DNA of 20,352 bases from Desulforudis sp. (GTDB lineage: Bacteria > Bacillota > Desulfotomaculia > Desulfotomaculales > Desulforudaceae): contig JACUUW010000298.1 in the NCBI GenBank assembly GCA_014859075.1, positions 1-20,352 of the forward strand. The letters run 5' to 3'. The notes under the pieces are model-generated. The model had not been told where the DNA came from and searched no databases. It saw nothing but the letters and a program-made list of their open reading frames with translations. The position numbers and the translations under genes are program-made. Shown piece by piece: positions 1 through 7,993 of the stretch (position 1 is its first letter; the number at the start of each line of letters is the position of its first letter).

Positions 1-135
1 GCGGTGCGTTCCGGCCGGTTGACCGACGGTGACCGGGTGGTCATGGTCGGTTTCGGCGCTGGACTCACTTGGGCGGCGGCCGCAATGCGCTGGTACAGTT
101 TGGAAGACCGGGGGACTTCAGAACCGGCTGTTTAA
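1..135 (+). CDS. fabH: 3-oxoacyl-ACP synthase III, C-terminal fragment
   Basis: Only the last 44 codons and the TAA stop (133-135) are in the window; the gene begins upstream. The tail reads DGDRVVMVGFGAGLTW, the conserved C-terminal strand and glycine-rich turn of FabH-type thiolase-fold enzymes. FabH condenses acetyl-CoA (or branched acyl-CoA) with malonyl-ACP to start fatty acid synthesis. The catalytic Cys-His-Asn residues would lie upstream and cannot be seen. About 20 residues follow the conserved Trp, slightly more than in many FabH proteins. The following fabK starts 17 bases after the stop, consistent with one fab operon. The family call is firm because of the motif plus the run of fab genes downstream. 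Confidence 0.88.
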   Translation, partial: AVRSGRLTDGDRVVMVGFGAGLTWAAAAMRWYSLEDRGTSEPAV

Positions 136-152
136 GGGAGGTTGTCTGGAGA

Positions 153-1106
153 ATGCTGCAAACGGAACTTTGTGAATTGCTGGGCATTGATTATCCTATT
201 TTGCAGGGCGGTATGGCCTGGGTATCGGACGCGAGACTGGCGGCGGCGGTTTCCAATGGCGGTGGGCTTGGGATCATTGGCACCGGGCAAGCGCCGCCGG
301 ATTGGGTACGGGAACACATCCGCGCGGCGAAAACACTTACCGACAGACCTTTCGGCGTTAACGTAATGCTGCTTTCCCCGTTTGCCGAGGAGGTCATGCG
401 GGTTGTTGTTGAGGAAAGGGTTGTGGTTGTTACCACCGGAGCCGGAAATCCGGGCAAATATATCTCCGAACTTCAGGAGGTGGGCACCCGGGTGATCCCG
501 GTTGTTCCGTCGGTAGCGTTGGCCCGGCGGCTTGAACAGACCGGGGTGAACGCGCTGATTGCGGAGGGCATGGAATCGGGCGGCCATATCGGGGAATTGA
601 CCACCATGGTCCTGGTGCCCCAAATCGTGGATGCCGTTGATATTCCGGTGATTGCCGCCGGCGGCATTGGTGACGGCCGGGGCATCGCCGCCGCACTTGC
701 CCTGGGGGCCGCGGGTGTGCAGATGGGTACCCGGTTCATTTGCGCCGAGGAATGCACGGTGCACCCAAAAGTGAAGGAAAGGATCCTGGAGGCCAGGGAT
801 CGGGACACAGTGGTTTCCGGGCGCCTGACCGGGCATCCGGTGCGGTGTCTGCGGAATAAACTCACCCGGCAGTTCGACGAACTGGAGGCCAGGCAGGCTC
901 CCGTTGAAGAACTCGAAAAGTTGGGCGTGGGCAAACTAAGGGCGGCGATGGTGAATGGGGACGTTGAGTACGGTTCGGTTATGGCTGGACAAGTCGCGGC
1001 CATGGTCCGGGAGATCAAACCAGCGCGGGAAATCATCAGGGAACTGGTGCTGGAAGCGCGAGAGATACTGCGACGGATGGGTCGGACGGGAGAAAACGAG
1101 AGATGA
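153..1106 (+). CDS. fabK: Enoyl-ACP reductase II (FMN-dependent, FabK type)
   Basis: This 317-aa TIM-barrel flavoprotein reduces trans-2-enoyl-ACP in the last step of each fatty acid elongation cycle, replacing FabI. Visible family motifs are YPILQGGMAW (14-23), the Gly-rich GGGLGIIG (36-43), VTTGAGNPGKYI (93-104), the ESGGHIGE loop with His145 (equivalent to the catalytic His of pneumococcal FabK), and the phosphate-binding AAGGIGDGRG (168-177). The length is normal for FabK. The start at 153 was chosen because GGGAGG lies 11 bases upstream and the protein then begins directly at the barrel; in-frame upstream codons overlap fabH. It ends in a 4-base ATGA overlap with fabD. The related nitronate monooxygenases share the fold, but the fab context favours FabK. 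No FabI gene is seen in the window. Confidence 0.93.
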   Translation: MLQTELCELLGIDYPILQGGMAWVSDARLAAAVSNGGGLGIIGTGQAPPDWVREHIRAAKTLTDRPFGVNVMLLSPFAEEVMRVVVEERVVVVTTGAGNPGKYISELQEVGTRVIPVVPSVALARRLEQTGVNALIAEGMESGGHIGELTTMVLVPQIVDAVDIPVIAAGGIGDGRGIAAALALGAAGVQMGTRFICAEECTVHPKVKERILEARDRDTVVSGRLTGHPVRCLRNKLTRQFDELEARQAPVEELEKLGVGKLRAAMVNGDVEYGSVMAGQVAAMVREIKPAREIIRELVLEAREILRRMGRTGENER

Positions 1107-2041
1107 CCAAGGCTTTTCTCTTTCCCGGTCAAGGGTCGCAGTATGTGGGCATGGGCGCGGACCTGTATCAGCATTACCCTGCGGTACGCCGTGTGTTCAA
1201 CCGCGCTGACGAAGTCCTGGGTTTTCCACTGAGCCGGCTTTGCTTTGAAGGGCCCAAGGAGGAATTGCAGAAGACGGTCAACACGCAACCCGCGGTGTTG
1301 GCGATGAGCGTTGCCTGCGCGGAGGTCATGCGTGACAAGGGAATTCAACCCGATGTGTTGGCCGGTCATAGTCTGGGAGAGTATACCGCTCTCGTCATCG
1401 CCAAAGCGTTTTCCTTTGAGGACGCTCTGCTTCTGGTGCGCCGCCGCGGGCAGTTGATGCAAGAGGCCGTTCCCCTGGGGACAGGGGGAATGGTGGCGAT
1501 TCTGGGTCTGGACCAGGAAACGGTGGTTGGGATTGCGGCCGAGGCCGGCCGGATCGGAGTCATCAACCCGGCTAACTTCAACTGTCCGGGACAGGTGGTC
1601 CTGGCCGGTGAAATGCGGGCGCTCGAGGAGGCCGTCGGACTGGCGAAACGGGCGGGGGCCAAACGGTGTGTGCCGCTTGCGGTCAGCGGACCTTTTCATT
1701 CTTCACTCATGCGTGGCGCCGGTGAGCGGTTGGCCCAGGCTCTCGACGCCGTTCAAATACGGAATCCGGCTATTCCGGTGGTGGCTAACGTAAACGGGGC
1801 CTTCCTCCGCAAAGCGGATGAGGTGCGGGCGGCGTTAGTCCGACAAATATACAGCCCGGTACGTTGGGAGGAAGGGATGCGCTGCCTGGTGGAAATGGGG
1901 GTTGGAGTATTCGTGGAGGTAGGTCCGGGGAAAGTCCTGTCCGGTTTGATGAAGAAGATTTTCACCGACGGTAGCGTTTTGAACGTGGAGGACGGGGCTT
2001 CGCTGCAAAAACTTCTTGCGCGACTGGAGGAGGTTGGCTAG
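1103..2041 (+). CDS. fabD: Malonyl-CoA:ACP transacylase
   Basis: The 312-aa enzyme transfers malonyl from CoA to the phosphopantetheine arm of ACP, supplying the extender unit for FabH and FabF. It opens with the family signature LFPGQGSQYVGMG (6-18). The nucleophile is Ser90 in GHSLGEYTALV, and the partner His199 sits in SGPFHS. Arg115, in the LVRRRGQLMQ segment, is in the position expected to bind the malonyl carboxylate. Length and architecture are standard, with the small ferredoxin-like subdomain around 130-200. The ATG at 1103 overlaps the fabK stop by four bases, implying translational coupling. fabG follows after a single base. Confidence 0.96.
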   Translation: MTKAFLFPGQGSQYVGMGADLYQHYPAVRRVFNRADEVLGFPLSRLCFEGPKEELQKTVNTQPAVLAMSVACAEVMRDKGIQPDVLAGHSLGEYTALVIAKAFSFEDALLLVRRRGQLMQEAVPLGTGGMVAILGLDQETVVGIAAEAGRIGVINPANFNCPGQVVLAGEMRALEEAVGLAKRAGAKRCVPLAVSGPFHSSLMRGAGERLAQALDAVQIRNPAIPVVANVNGAFLRKADEVRAALVRQIYSPVRWEEGMRCLVEMGVGVFVEVGPGKVLSGLMKKIFTDGSVLNVEDGASLQKLLARLEEVG

Positions 2042-2042
2042 A

Positions 2043-2789
2043 ATGAATCTTGACGGCAGGACAGCTTTGGTGACCGGAGCCTCGCGCGGCATCGGCCGGG
2101 CGGTGGCCCTGGCCTTTGCCGGAGCGGGTGCGAACGTGGTGATCAACTATGTGCGTAATGCGCGGGCCGGGCAAGAAGTGGCGGATGAGGCCTTAAGAAC
2201 CGGGGCTCCCCGGGTGCTCTTGTTCCAAGCCGATGTGTCTCGTCCGGAAGAGGCGGCCAACCTGGTCCAAGCCGGGGTGGATGAGTTTGGGCGCCTCGAC
2301 ATCGTCGTGAATAATGCCGGGATCACGCGGGACAATTTAGTGATGCGCATGAAGGATGAGGACTGGGACGCCGTGCTGAACGTCAATCTTAAGGGTGCGT
2401 TCAACATCACCAGGGCGGTACTCCGGCATATGCTCAAAGCCCGGTACGGCCGGATTGTCAACATCTCTTCGGTGATCGGGTTGCGCGGCAACGCTGGTCA
2501 GGCCAACTATGCGGCGGCCAAGGCCGGGCTGATCGGATTCACCAAGTCGGTGGCCCGCGAGGTCGGTTCCCGCAACATAACGGTAAATGCGGTCGCACCA
2601 GGCTTTATCCTGACCGAGATGACGAAGGAGTTGTCCCAAGAGGTTCGGGACCGGATGCAGGCGGAGATCCCGCTAGGAAGGTTTGGGACGGCGGACGATG
2701 TGGCGGCGGTGGTGACTTTTCTGGGCGGCGAGGCAGCCGGTTATGTGACCGGACAGGTGATCGCCGTCGACGGAGGAATGGCTATATAG
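2043..2789 (+). CDS. fabG: 3-oxoacyl-ACP reductase
   Basis: A 248-aa short-chain dehydrogenase that reduces 3-oxoacyl-ACP to 3-hydroxyacyl-ACP with NADPH. The Rossmann dinucleotide motif TGASRGIG (11-18), the NNAG motif (90-93) and the catalytic set Ser143, Tyr156 and Lys160 (YAAAK) are all present with the usual 13-residue Ser-Tyr spacing. The C-terminal VTGQVIAVDGGMAI ending is typical of tetrameric FabG. The ATG at 2043 is preceded by GGAGG inside the end of fabD; earlier in-frame starts would overlap fabD for no gain. It is followed by a 55-base gap before acpP. SDR enzymes are numerous, but position inside the fab operon makes FabG the clear choice. Confidence 0.95.
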   Translation: MNLDGRTALVTGASRGIGRAVALAFAGAGANVVINYVRNARAGQEVADEALRTGAPRVLLFQADVSRPEEAANLVQAGVDEFGRLDIVVNNAGITRDNLVMRMKDEDWDAVLNVNLKGAFNITRAVLRHMLKARYGRIVNISSVIGLRGNAGQANYAAAKAGLIGFTKSVAREVGSRNITVNAVAPGFILTEMTKELSQEVRDRMQAEIPLGRFGTADDVAAVVTFLGGEAAGYVTGQVIAVDGGMAI

Positions 2790-2844
2790 AGGTACGCTCC
2801 TATTGTTATCGGCGTATTAGACTTGAAAGGGGGTGACAGTTGAG

Positions 2845-3078
2845 ATGGCCGATACGTTCCAAAAAGTACAGGCACTGATTGTCGAGCAACTGGGGGTGGA
2901 TGAAGAAGAGGTCACCGCGGAGGCTACTTTTGTGGATGATCTAGGTGCCGATTCCCTGGACTTGGTGGAGTTGGTGATGGCCTTTGAAGAGGCTTTTGAT
3001 ATACGGATTCCAGACGAGGACGCGGAGAAAATCCGTACCGTAGCTAACGCCGTGACCTATATCAACGAACGGAGTTAG
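2845..3078 (+). CDS. acpP: Acyl carrier protein
   Basis: A 77-aa acidic four-helix protein that carries growing acyl chains on a 4'-phosphopantetheine arm. The attachment residue is Ser37 in DDLGADSLDLVELV, followed by the acidic recognition helix. Length and charge are typical. The ATG at 2845 was preferred over an in-frame GTG at 2833 because the strong Shine-Dalgarno AAAGGGGGTGA (2826-2836) overlaps that GTG and sits at normal distance from the ATG. It lies between fabG and fabF, the usual order in this operon. The unusually strong ribosome binding site fits the high ACP levels cells need. Confidence 0.96.
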   Translation: MADTFQKVQALIVEQLGVDEEEVTAEATFVDDLGADSLDLVELVMAFEEAFDIRIPDEDAEKIRTVANAVTYINERS

Positions 3079-3116
3079 GGTCGAGCTTGGTTTCTTTCCC
3101 CTGGGAGGTGCTATTG

Positions 3117-4361
3117 TTGCGGCCACGCGTGGTCATCACCGGTATGGGCGTGATCACGCCTTTGGGTATCGGGCTGGAATCCTGTTGGTCAGCCCTTATC
3201 GCGGGGCGTTCGGGCATCAGAAAAATTCAGTCGTTCCATACCTCCAAGTTCAAGACGCAAATTGCCGGTGAAGTCCCCGAATTTGAAGCGACAAACTACA
3301 TTGAACGGAAAGAAGCGCGGCGGATGGACCGCTATGCCCAATTTGCGGTTGCCGGGGCCGGGATGGCCATCGAGGATGCGGGATTGGAGCTGACCCGGGT
3401 CAGGCGGGAACGCGCCGGGGTGATTGTGGGTTCGGGAATCGGTGGTATCCACACCTTCGAGGATCAGGCCCGGGTCCTGATGGAACGGGGCCCGGACCGG
3501 GTCAGTCCTTTGTTCGTCCCGATGATGATCGGCAATATGGCTGCCGGGCAGATTGCGCTTACCTACGGGTTGTGCGGGCCGAATACCACGGTGGTCACCG
3601 CCTGTGCCTCGAGTAACCACGCTATCGGGGACGCGTTCAGGGTGATCGAGCGCGGGGACGCGGACCTGATTATCACGGGAGGTACCGAGGCTTCGGTCAC
3701 GCCGCTGGCGCTGGCCGGGTTTTGTGCGATGAAGGCTACCTCGGCGCGCAACGAAGAACCGGAGAAGGCTTCCCGCCCCTTTGATGCTCAGCGGGATGGA
3801 TTTGTGATGTCTGAGGGTTGTGGGATCCTGGTGGTGGAGAGTCTGGAACACGCCCTGGACCGGGGGGCACGAATCTACGCCGAGATAATCGGCTACGGAA
3901 CCAGTTGCGACGCCTACCACATCACCGCTCCCGACCCCGAAGGAAAGGGCGCCGCCCTTTGCATGCAGGCGGCCCTTAAAGACGCGGGACTGGAGCCGGG
4001 AGACGTGGATTACATCAACGCCCATGGTACCTCGACCTCTCTGAACGACCGGGTGGAAACGCTGGCCATCAAGAAGGTCTTTGGACCCGCGGCGGCTGAC
4101 CTGGCGATAAGCTCCACCAAGTCAATGACCGGGCACCTTTTGGGTGCGGCCGGAGGACTGGAAGGGGTGGTGTGTTCCCTGGTCCTGCAAAGAGGCATTA
4201 TCCCCCCGACGGTCAATTACGAGAATCCGGACCCTGAATGTGATCTGGACTACGTACCGAACGTTTCCCGGAAGGCCGAGGTCGGGGTGTGTCTTTCGAA
4301 CGGTTTTGGTTTTGGCGGGCACAACGCCACCCTGGTTTTCCAAAGGTACGGTGGTGAGTGA
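3117..4361 (+). CDS. fabF: 3-oxoacyl-ACP synthase II
   Basis: The condensing enzyme of fatty acid elongation, 414 aa from this start. The active-site triad is visible: Cys163 in VTACASSNHAIG, His303 in NAHGTST and His340 in SMTGHLLG, with Lys335. With this start the triad numbering equals that of E. coli FabF. The Cys loop reads ACASSNH rather than the common ACASGTN, a mild variation. The start is a TTG: GGGAGG at 3103-3108 sits about 8 bases before TTG 3117 and about 5 before TTG 3114, so either is possible. A longer in-frame start at 3087 would place the ribosome site inside the gene. The stop overlaps the likely GTG start of rnc. Confidence 0.94.
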   Translation: MRPRVVITGMGVITPLGIGLESCWSALIAGRSGIRKIQSFHTSKFKTQIAGEVPEFEATNYIERKEARRMDRYAQFAVAGAGMAIEDAGLELTRVRRERAGVIVGSGIGGIHTFEDQARVLMERGPDRVSPLFVPMMIGNMAAGQIALTYGLCGPNTTVVTACASSNHAIGDAFRVIERGDADLIITGGTEASVTPLALAGFCAMKATSARNEEPEKASRPFDAQRDGFVMSEGCGILVVESLEHALDRGARIYAEIIGYGTSCDAYHITAPDPEGKGAALCMQAALKDAGLEPGDVDYINAHGTSTSLNDRVETLAIKKVFGPAAADLAISSTKSMTGHLLGAAGGLEGVVCSLVLQRGIIPPTVNYENPDPECDLDYVPNVSRKAEVGVCLSNGFGFGGHNATLVFQRYGGE

Positions 4362-5074
4362 GGGCAATGGCTCAATTTCCGGGTCTGGCTGAAGTGCAGC
4401 AGAAAAGCGGTCTCTTCTGGCGGGAACAGCAGTTGTTGAGGGAAGCGTTGACCCACAGTTCTTACAGTTACGAACAGCCGGGCGAACGTCACAATCAGCG
4501 GCTTGAGTTCCTGGGTGACGCGGTGCTCGAAATTGTGGTCAGTGAACACTTGTACCGGCGGTTGCCGGATGCCGCCGAGGGTGAGCTCACCAAGATCCGG
4601 GCCGCCGTTGTTTGCGAACCGACGCTGGCTCAGGTGGCTCGCGAGCTTGACCTGGGGTACTACCTGCGGATGGGGCGCGGTGAAGAACTATCGGGTGGCC
4701 GGGAGCGGGCTTCCGTTCTCGCCGATGCATTTGAAGCGTTCCTGGGAGCGTTATACCTTGACCAGGGATTGGAGGTGACCCGTAGGTTCACCCTGGACAA
4801 GCTGGGGCCCCTGATCACCGATACTCTCGCCGGGAAAGGGGAATCCGACTACAAGACGCGGTTGCAGGAACTGTTGCAGAAAAAGTCTCCCGAGCCGTTG
4901 AGATATGTGATCATTAACGAGGAAGGTCCGGACCACAGCAAGGTTTTTACGGCCGGCGTGGTCTACAGGGGGAGAGTCCTGGGCCGGGGCACCGGACGCA
5001 CCAAGAAAGAAGCCGAACAGCACGCCGCCAAGGAGGCACTGGTCGGATTTCTGAATCCCGGACACACCTTCTAG
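4358..5074 (+). CDS. rnc: Ribonuclease III
   Basis: Double-strand-specific endoribonuclease for rRNA and mRNA processing, 238 aa. The N-terminal nuclease domain carries the signature RLEFLGDAVLE with Glu50 and Asp54, and the second metal-binding pair Asp123 and Glu126 in LADAFEAFLGA. A C-terminal dsRNA-binding domain spans about 163-233, ending in the conserved KKEAEQHAAKEAL helix. The GTG at 4358 overlaps the fabF stop (GTGA), suggesting coupling; an ATG at 4367 is an equally plausible start and would shorten the protein by three residues. fabF-rnc adjacency is common in Firmicutes. The next gene is ftsY, with no smc between. Confidence 0.95.
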   Translation: MRAMAQFPGLAEVQQKSGLFWREQQLLREALTHSSYSYEQPGERHNQRLEFLGDAVLEIVVSEHLYRRLPDAAEGELTKIRAAVVCEPTLAQVARELDLGYYLRMGRGEELSGGRERASVLADAFEAFLGALYLDQGLEVTRRFTLDKLGPLITDTLAGKGESDYKTRLQELLQKKSPEPLRYVIINEEGPDHSKVFTAGVVYRGRVLGRGTGRTKKEAEQHAAKEALVGFLNPGHTF

Positions 5075-5084
5075 GAGGATGCCG

Positions 5085-5999
5085 ATGGGCTTGTTCAGCA
5101 AGCTGAAGAAAAGCCTGACCAAGACCCGCGAGGTCTTGGCTGAGAAGGTGGATGGCTTGGTTTACGGGCGGATGACCGTAGACGAGGCACTCTACGAGGA
5201 ACTGGAGGAGATTCTCATCCAGTCCGACGTCGGCGTGGAGACTTCCCTGGAGCTGGTGCAGCGGGTTCGGGACGAAATGAAAGCGCGTAAGTTGGACGAT
5301 CCCACCCGGCTCAAACCGATTCTGAAAGCGGAGATACAGAAGATTTTTGGGGACCAGGAAAGTGTCGCGCTGAATCTTGATACAACCAAACCCGCGGTGA
5401 TCATGGTGGTTGGGGTAAACGGCACCGGGAAGACGACCACTATCGGGAAGCTCGCTTACAGGCTCCGGCAAGATGGCAAGACCGTGATGGTGGCGGCGGC
5501 CGACACCTTTCGGGCTGCGGCCATCGAGCAATTGGACATCTGGGCCCAACGTGCCGGGACCGCAATCATCAAGCATGGGGAGGGTGCGGATCCGGCGGCC
5601 GTGGTATACGACGCCATTCAAGCGGCGCGGGCGCGCAATCAGGACGTGCTGGTCGTTGACACGGCCGGACGTCTCCATACGAAAGTCAACCTGATGGAAG
5701 AGTTGAAAAAAGTGTTTCGGGTGATCGGCCGGGAGTTGCCGGGCGCTCCGCAGGAAGTGTTACTGGTCCTGGATGCCACCACCGGCCACAATGCGGTTAC
5801 GCAGGCCAGGATTTTCGGGGAGGCCGTCGGAGTAACCGGGATTGCCCTGACCAAGCTGGACGGGACGGCCAAGGGCGGGATCGTGGTGGCAATCAGAAAC
5901 ACACAGCAGATTCCGGTCAAACTGGTGGGAACCGGCGAAAAGATCAATGATTTATCCTATTTTAATGCCGGTGAATTCGTGGACGGCCTATTCGGTTAG
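5085..5999 (+). CDS. ftsY: Signal recognition particle receptor FtsY
   Basis: The SRP receptor GTPase that docks SRP-ribosome complexes at the membrane translocon; 304 aa. The N domain occupies about 20-95 and the G domain follows, with P-loop GVNGTGKT (110-117), the SRP-family loop DTFRAAA (140-146), DTAGR (192-196) and TKLDG (256-260). The C-terminal GTGEKINDL segment is the usual closing loop. It lacks the long acidic A domain of E. coli FtsY and begins with a short basic amphipathic stretch (MGLFSKLKKSL), as in other Gram-positive FtsY. ATG 5085 was chosen over ATG 5079 because AGGAGG (5073-5078) abuts the latter. The ribosome site overlaps the rnc stop, so the two are probably cotranscribed. 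Confidence 0.96.
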   Translation: MGLFSKLKKSLTKTREVLAEKVDGLVYGRMTVDEALYEELEEILIQSDVGVETSLELVQRVRDEMKARKLDDPTRLKPILKAEIQKIFGDQESVALNLDTTKPAVIMVVGVNGTGKTTTIGKLAYRLRQDGKTVMVAAADTFRAAAIEQLDIWAQRAGTAIIKHGEGADPAAVVYDAIQAARARNQDVLVVDTAGRLHTKVNLMEELKKVFRVIGRELPGAPQEVLLVLDATTGHNAVTQARIFGEAVGVTGIALTKLDGTAKGGIVVAIRNTQQIPVKLVGTGEKINDLSYFNAGEFVDGLFG

Positions 6000-6033
6000 G
6001 CGGAGGCACCTCTTACCCCCATTCCACCTCTCA

Positions 6034-6062
6034 ACTGCCGCATCCCGTTATTTCAGTATAAT
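6034..6062 (+). promoter_or_regulatory. Possible sigma-A promoter for the SAM by-product gene cluster
   Basis: A perfect TATAAT sits at 6057-6062 in the 138-base gap between ftsY and the phosphorylase gene. No good -35 hexamer is found at 16-18 bases upstream, and there is no TG extension, so the call rests on the -10 alone. If used, it would give a leader of about 70 bases before the ATG at 6138. The leader contains a short CCGGT/ACCGG stem (6077-6081 with 6093-6097). No known SAM or SAH riboswitch core could be recognised in it. Confidence 0.35.
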
Positions 6063-6137
6063 CAGTTCTTGGGATTCCGGTGCATAGGAGTTACCGGGCT
6101 GCGTAAGCTAAAAACCGCAAGCGAAGGAGATGCGGAG

Positions 6138-6941
6138 ATGACTGTGAGAATCGCCGTTATCGGCGGGACGGGCGTATACAACCCGGAGATGCTGGTCGAT
6201 GTGCGCGAGGAGAAGGTGAGCACCCCATACGGAGATGTAGGGCTGCACGTCGGAGGTTTCCAGGGCCGGCAGGTGGCCTTTTTGGCCCGTCACGGGCAGC
6301 AGCATTCGGTGCCCCCGCACCTGGTGAACTACCGGGCCAACATCACAGCCCTTAAGAAACTGGGTGTGAAGAGCGTCCTGGCCACCGCGGCCGTTGGATC
6401 CCTGAACCTCGACATGAACCCGGGGGATCTGGTTTTTTGTGACCAGTTCCTGGATTTCACCAAGGGCCGGGTACAGACCTTCTTCGAAGGGGGACCGGAC
6501 GGTGTCGTGCATGTGGACATGACCGAACCGTATTGTCCCGAACTCCGGGCCCTGATGACGCAGGCTGCTTCAAATCTGAACCTGCCGGTGCACCCGGTCG
6601 GGACCTACGTGACCACCGAAGGTCCGCGGTTTGAAACCCCAGCCGAGATCCGGATGCTGCGCCACCTCGGCGGGGACCTGGCCGGCATGACCGGCGTTCC
6701 GGAAGTGGTGCTGGCCCGGGAAGCCGAAATCTGTTATGCCACAATCTGCATGGTGACCAACTTCGCGTCCGGCATTTCGCCCCACAGGTTGACCCACGAA
6801 GAGGTGGTGGAAGCCATGCAGGTGAACGCCGCCAAAATCAGGTCCCTGATTGCGGCGACGGTGGCCTTGATCAAACCGGAGCGCGACTGTCTGTGCCACC
6901 ACGCGGTCGGGGGACCGGTGAACGCGGGGTCCGGGGAATGA
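6138..6941 (+). CDS. mtnP: Methylthioadenosine/methylthioinosine phosphorylase (PNP family), probably inosine-type
   Basis: A 267-aa trimeric-type purine nucleoside phosphorylase; it would release the purine from 5'-methylthio- or 5'-deoxy-nucleosides and give the sugar 1-phosphate. Visible features are GGTGVY (9-14), the phosphate-binding LARHG (49-53), TEGPRFET (160-167), MTGVPE (184-189) and TNFASG (207-212). With a constant offset of 12 from human MTAP, Glu166 replaces Ser178 and Asn208 replaces Asp220. Glu and Asn at these places match Glu201 and Asn243 of human PNP, which bind 6-oxopurines. So methylthioinosine is the likely substrate (inference). A CxC pair (251, 253) near the C-terminus resembles that of thermophilic MTAPs. 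The start is set by AAGGAGA at 6124-6130. The stop overlaps the mtnA start (ATGA). Confidence 0.88.
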   Translation: MTVRIAVIGGTGVYNPEMLVDVREEKVSTPYGDVGLHVGGFQGRQVAFLARHGQQHSVPPHLVNYRANITALKKLGVKSVLATAAVGSLNLDMNPGDLVFCDQFLDFTKGRVQTFFEGGPDGVVHVDMTEPYCPELRALMTQAASNLNLPVHPVGTYVTTEGPRFETPAEIRMLRHLGGDLAGMTGVPEVVLAREAEICYATICMVTNFASGISPHRLTHEEVVEAMQVNAAKIRSLIAATVALIKPERDCLCHHAVGGPVNAGSGE

Positions 6942-7987
6942 ACCGGGTCGAAACACTATTCTGGAAGAATGACCGGTTGTTCGTTTTGGACCAGACCAGG
7001 CTGCCGGTGGAGATGGTCTACGTAACCTGTGAATCCTACCGGGATGCGGCCGAGGTGATCAGGACCATGAAAGTCCGGGGCGCACCGGCCATCGGGGCGG
7101 TCGCCGCGTTCGGCCTGGTGTTGGGCGCACTGGAAACCGGGGGCGACCGGGAGACGTTTCTGAGCGGCCTGGAGTTGATCGCCGGTGAGTTGCTGGGTAC
7201 CCGGCCGACGGCCGTGAACCTGCGTTGGGCGCTGGAGCGGATACTGTCGAAGGCCGCGGATACACCGGGGGATGCCGCCGACCTGCGGCGGGTTTTACTG
7301 GCGGAGGCCGTAGCGATCCTCCGCGAGGACGTCGAGGCCAACCGCCGCATCGGGGCTTACGGTAACGAACTCGTCCCCGACCCGGCACGGATCCTGACCC
7401 ACTGCAACGCGGGGGCGCTGGCCACCGCCGGCTACGGAACGGCGTTAGGCGTGGTCCGTGCCGCCCGGGAGGCCGGCAAGCGGGTTAAGGTTTTTGCCGA
7501 TGAAACCCGCCCGTTCATGCAGGGGGCCCGGCTGACCACCTGGGAACTAATGTGTGAGGGTGTTGAAGTCGTGTTGTTGGCCGACAGCGTGGCCGGTTAC
7601 CTGATGGCGCAAAAGGATGTGGATCTGGTGGTTGTGGGTGCCGACCGGGTGGCGGCGAACGGGGACGTGGCGAATAAAATCGGCACTTACGGGCTGGCCG
7701 TGCTGGCCCGGGCCCACGGTATTCCCTTCTACGTGGCCGCACCGCTCTCCACTATCGACCCCCGGACCGCCTCCGGCCGGGAGATTCCCATCGAGGAACG
7801 GGACCCCGGGGAGTTGACCCACTTCTGCGGGCGGCCCATTGCTCCGGAAGGAGTCAGCGTTTGGAACCCGGCCTTCGACGTGACGCCGAACGCACTGATT
7901 ACCGCCCTGATCACGGACGCCGGAGTTTTGAAACCGCCCTTTGAAGAGTCCCTGCGCCGAGTGCTCGGGGGCGGACAGGAGGTATAA
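6938..7987 (+). CDS. mtnA: 5-methylthioribose-1-phosphate isomerase (aldose-ketose 1-phosphate isomerase)
   Basis: A 349-aa eIF2B-related isomerase that converts 5-methylthioribose 1-phosphate to the ribulose 1-phosphate. It has RGAPAIG (47-53), the catalytic Cys156 in THCNAGALAT and the catalytic Asp236 in VVGADRVAANGD, followed by NKIGTY. Family members also accept 5-deoxyribose 1-phosphate, which fits the proposed dual role here. The ATG at 6938 overlaps the phosphorylase stop by four bases, so product passes to the next gene product of the operon. Length is normal. No mtnK, mtnW, mtnX, mtnB or mtnD is found in the window, so the usual methionine salvage route does not follow from this cluster. 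Confidence 0.94.
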   Translation: MNRVETLFWKNDRLFVLDQTRLPVEMVYVTCESYRDAAEVIRTMKVRGAPAIGAVAAFGLVLGALETGGDRETFLSGLELIAGELLGTRPTAVNLRWALERILSKAADTPGDAADLRRVLLAEAVAILREDVEANRRIGAYGNELVPDPARILTHCNAGALATAGYGTALGVVRAAREAGKRVKVFADETRPFMQGARLTTWELMCEGVEVVLLADSVAGYLMAQKDVDLVVVGADRVAANGDVANKIGTYGLAVLARAHGIPFYVAAPLSTIDPRTASGREIPIEERDPGELTHFCGRPIAPEGVSVWNPAFDVTPNALITALITDAGVLKPPFEESLRRVLGGGQEV

Positions 7988-7993
7988 AGAACG

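Noticed and set aside
473..1699. 408-codon minus-strand open frame opposite fabK and fabD
   Set aside because: It runs across two genes with clear catalytic motifs on the + strand; the antisense translation shows no domain and has shadow-frame composition.
3189..4025. 278-codon minus-strand frame opposite fabF
   Set aside because: It is fully contained in fabF antisense, with no family motif and no convincing ribosome site considered independent of fabF codons.
6063..6137. Possible SAM, SAH or preQ1 riboswitch in the mtnP leader
   Set aside because: The characteristic conserved cores of these riboswitches could not be found; only a short 5-bp stem is visible.
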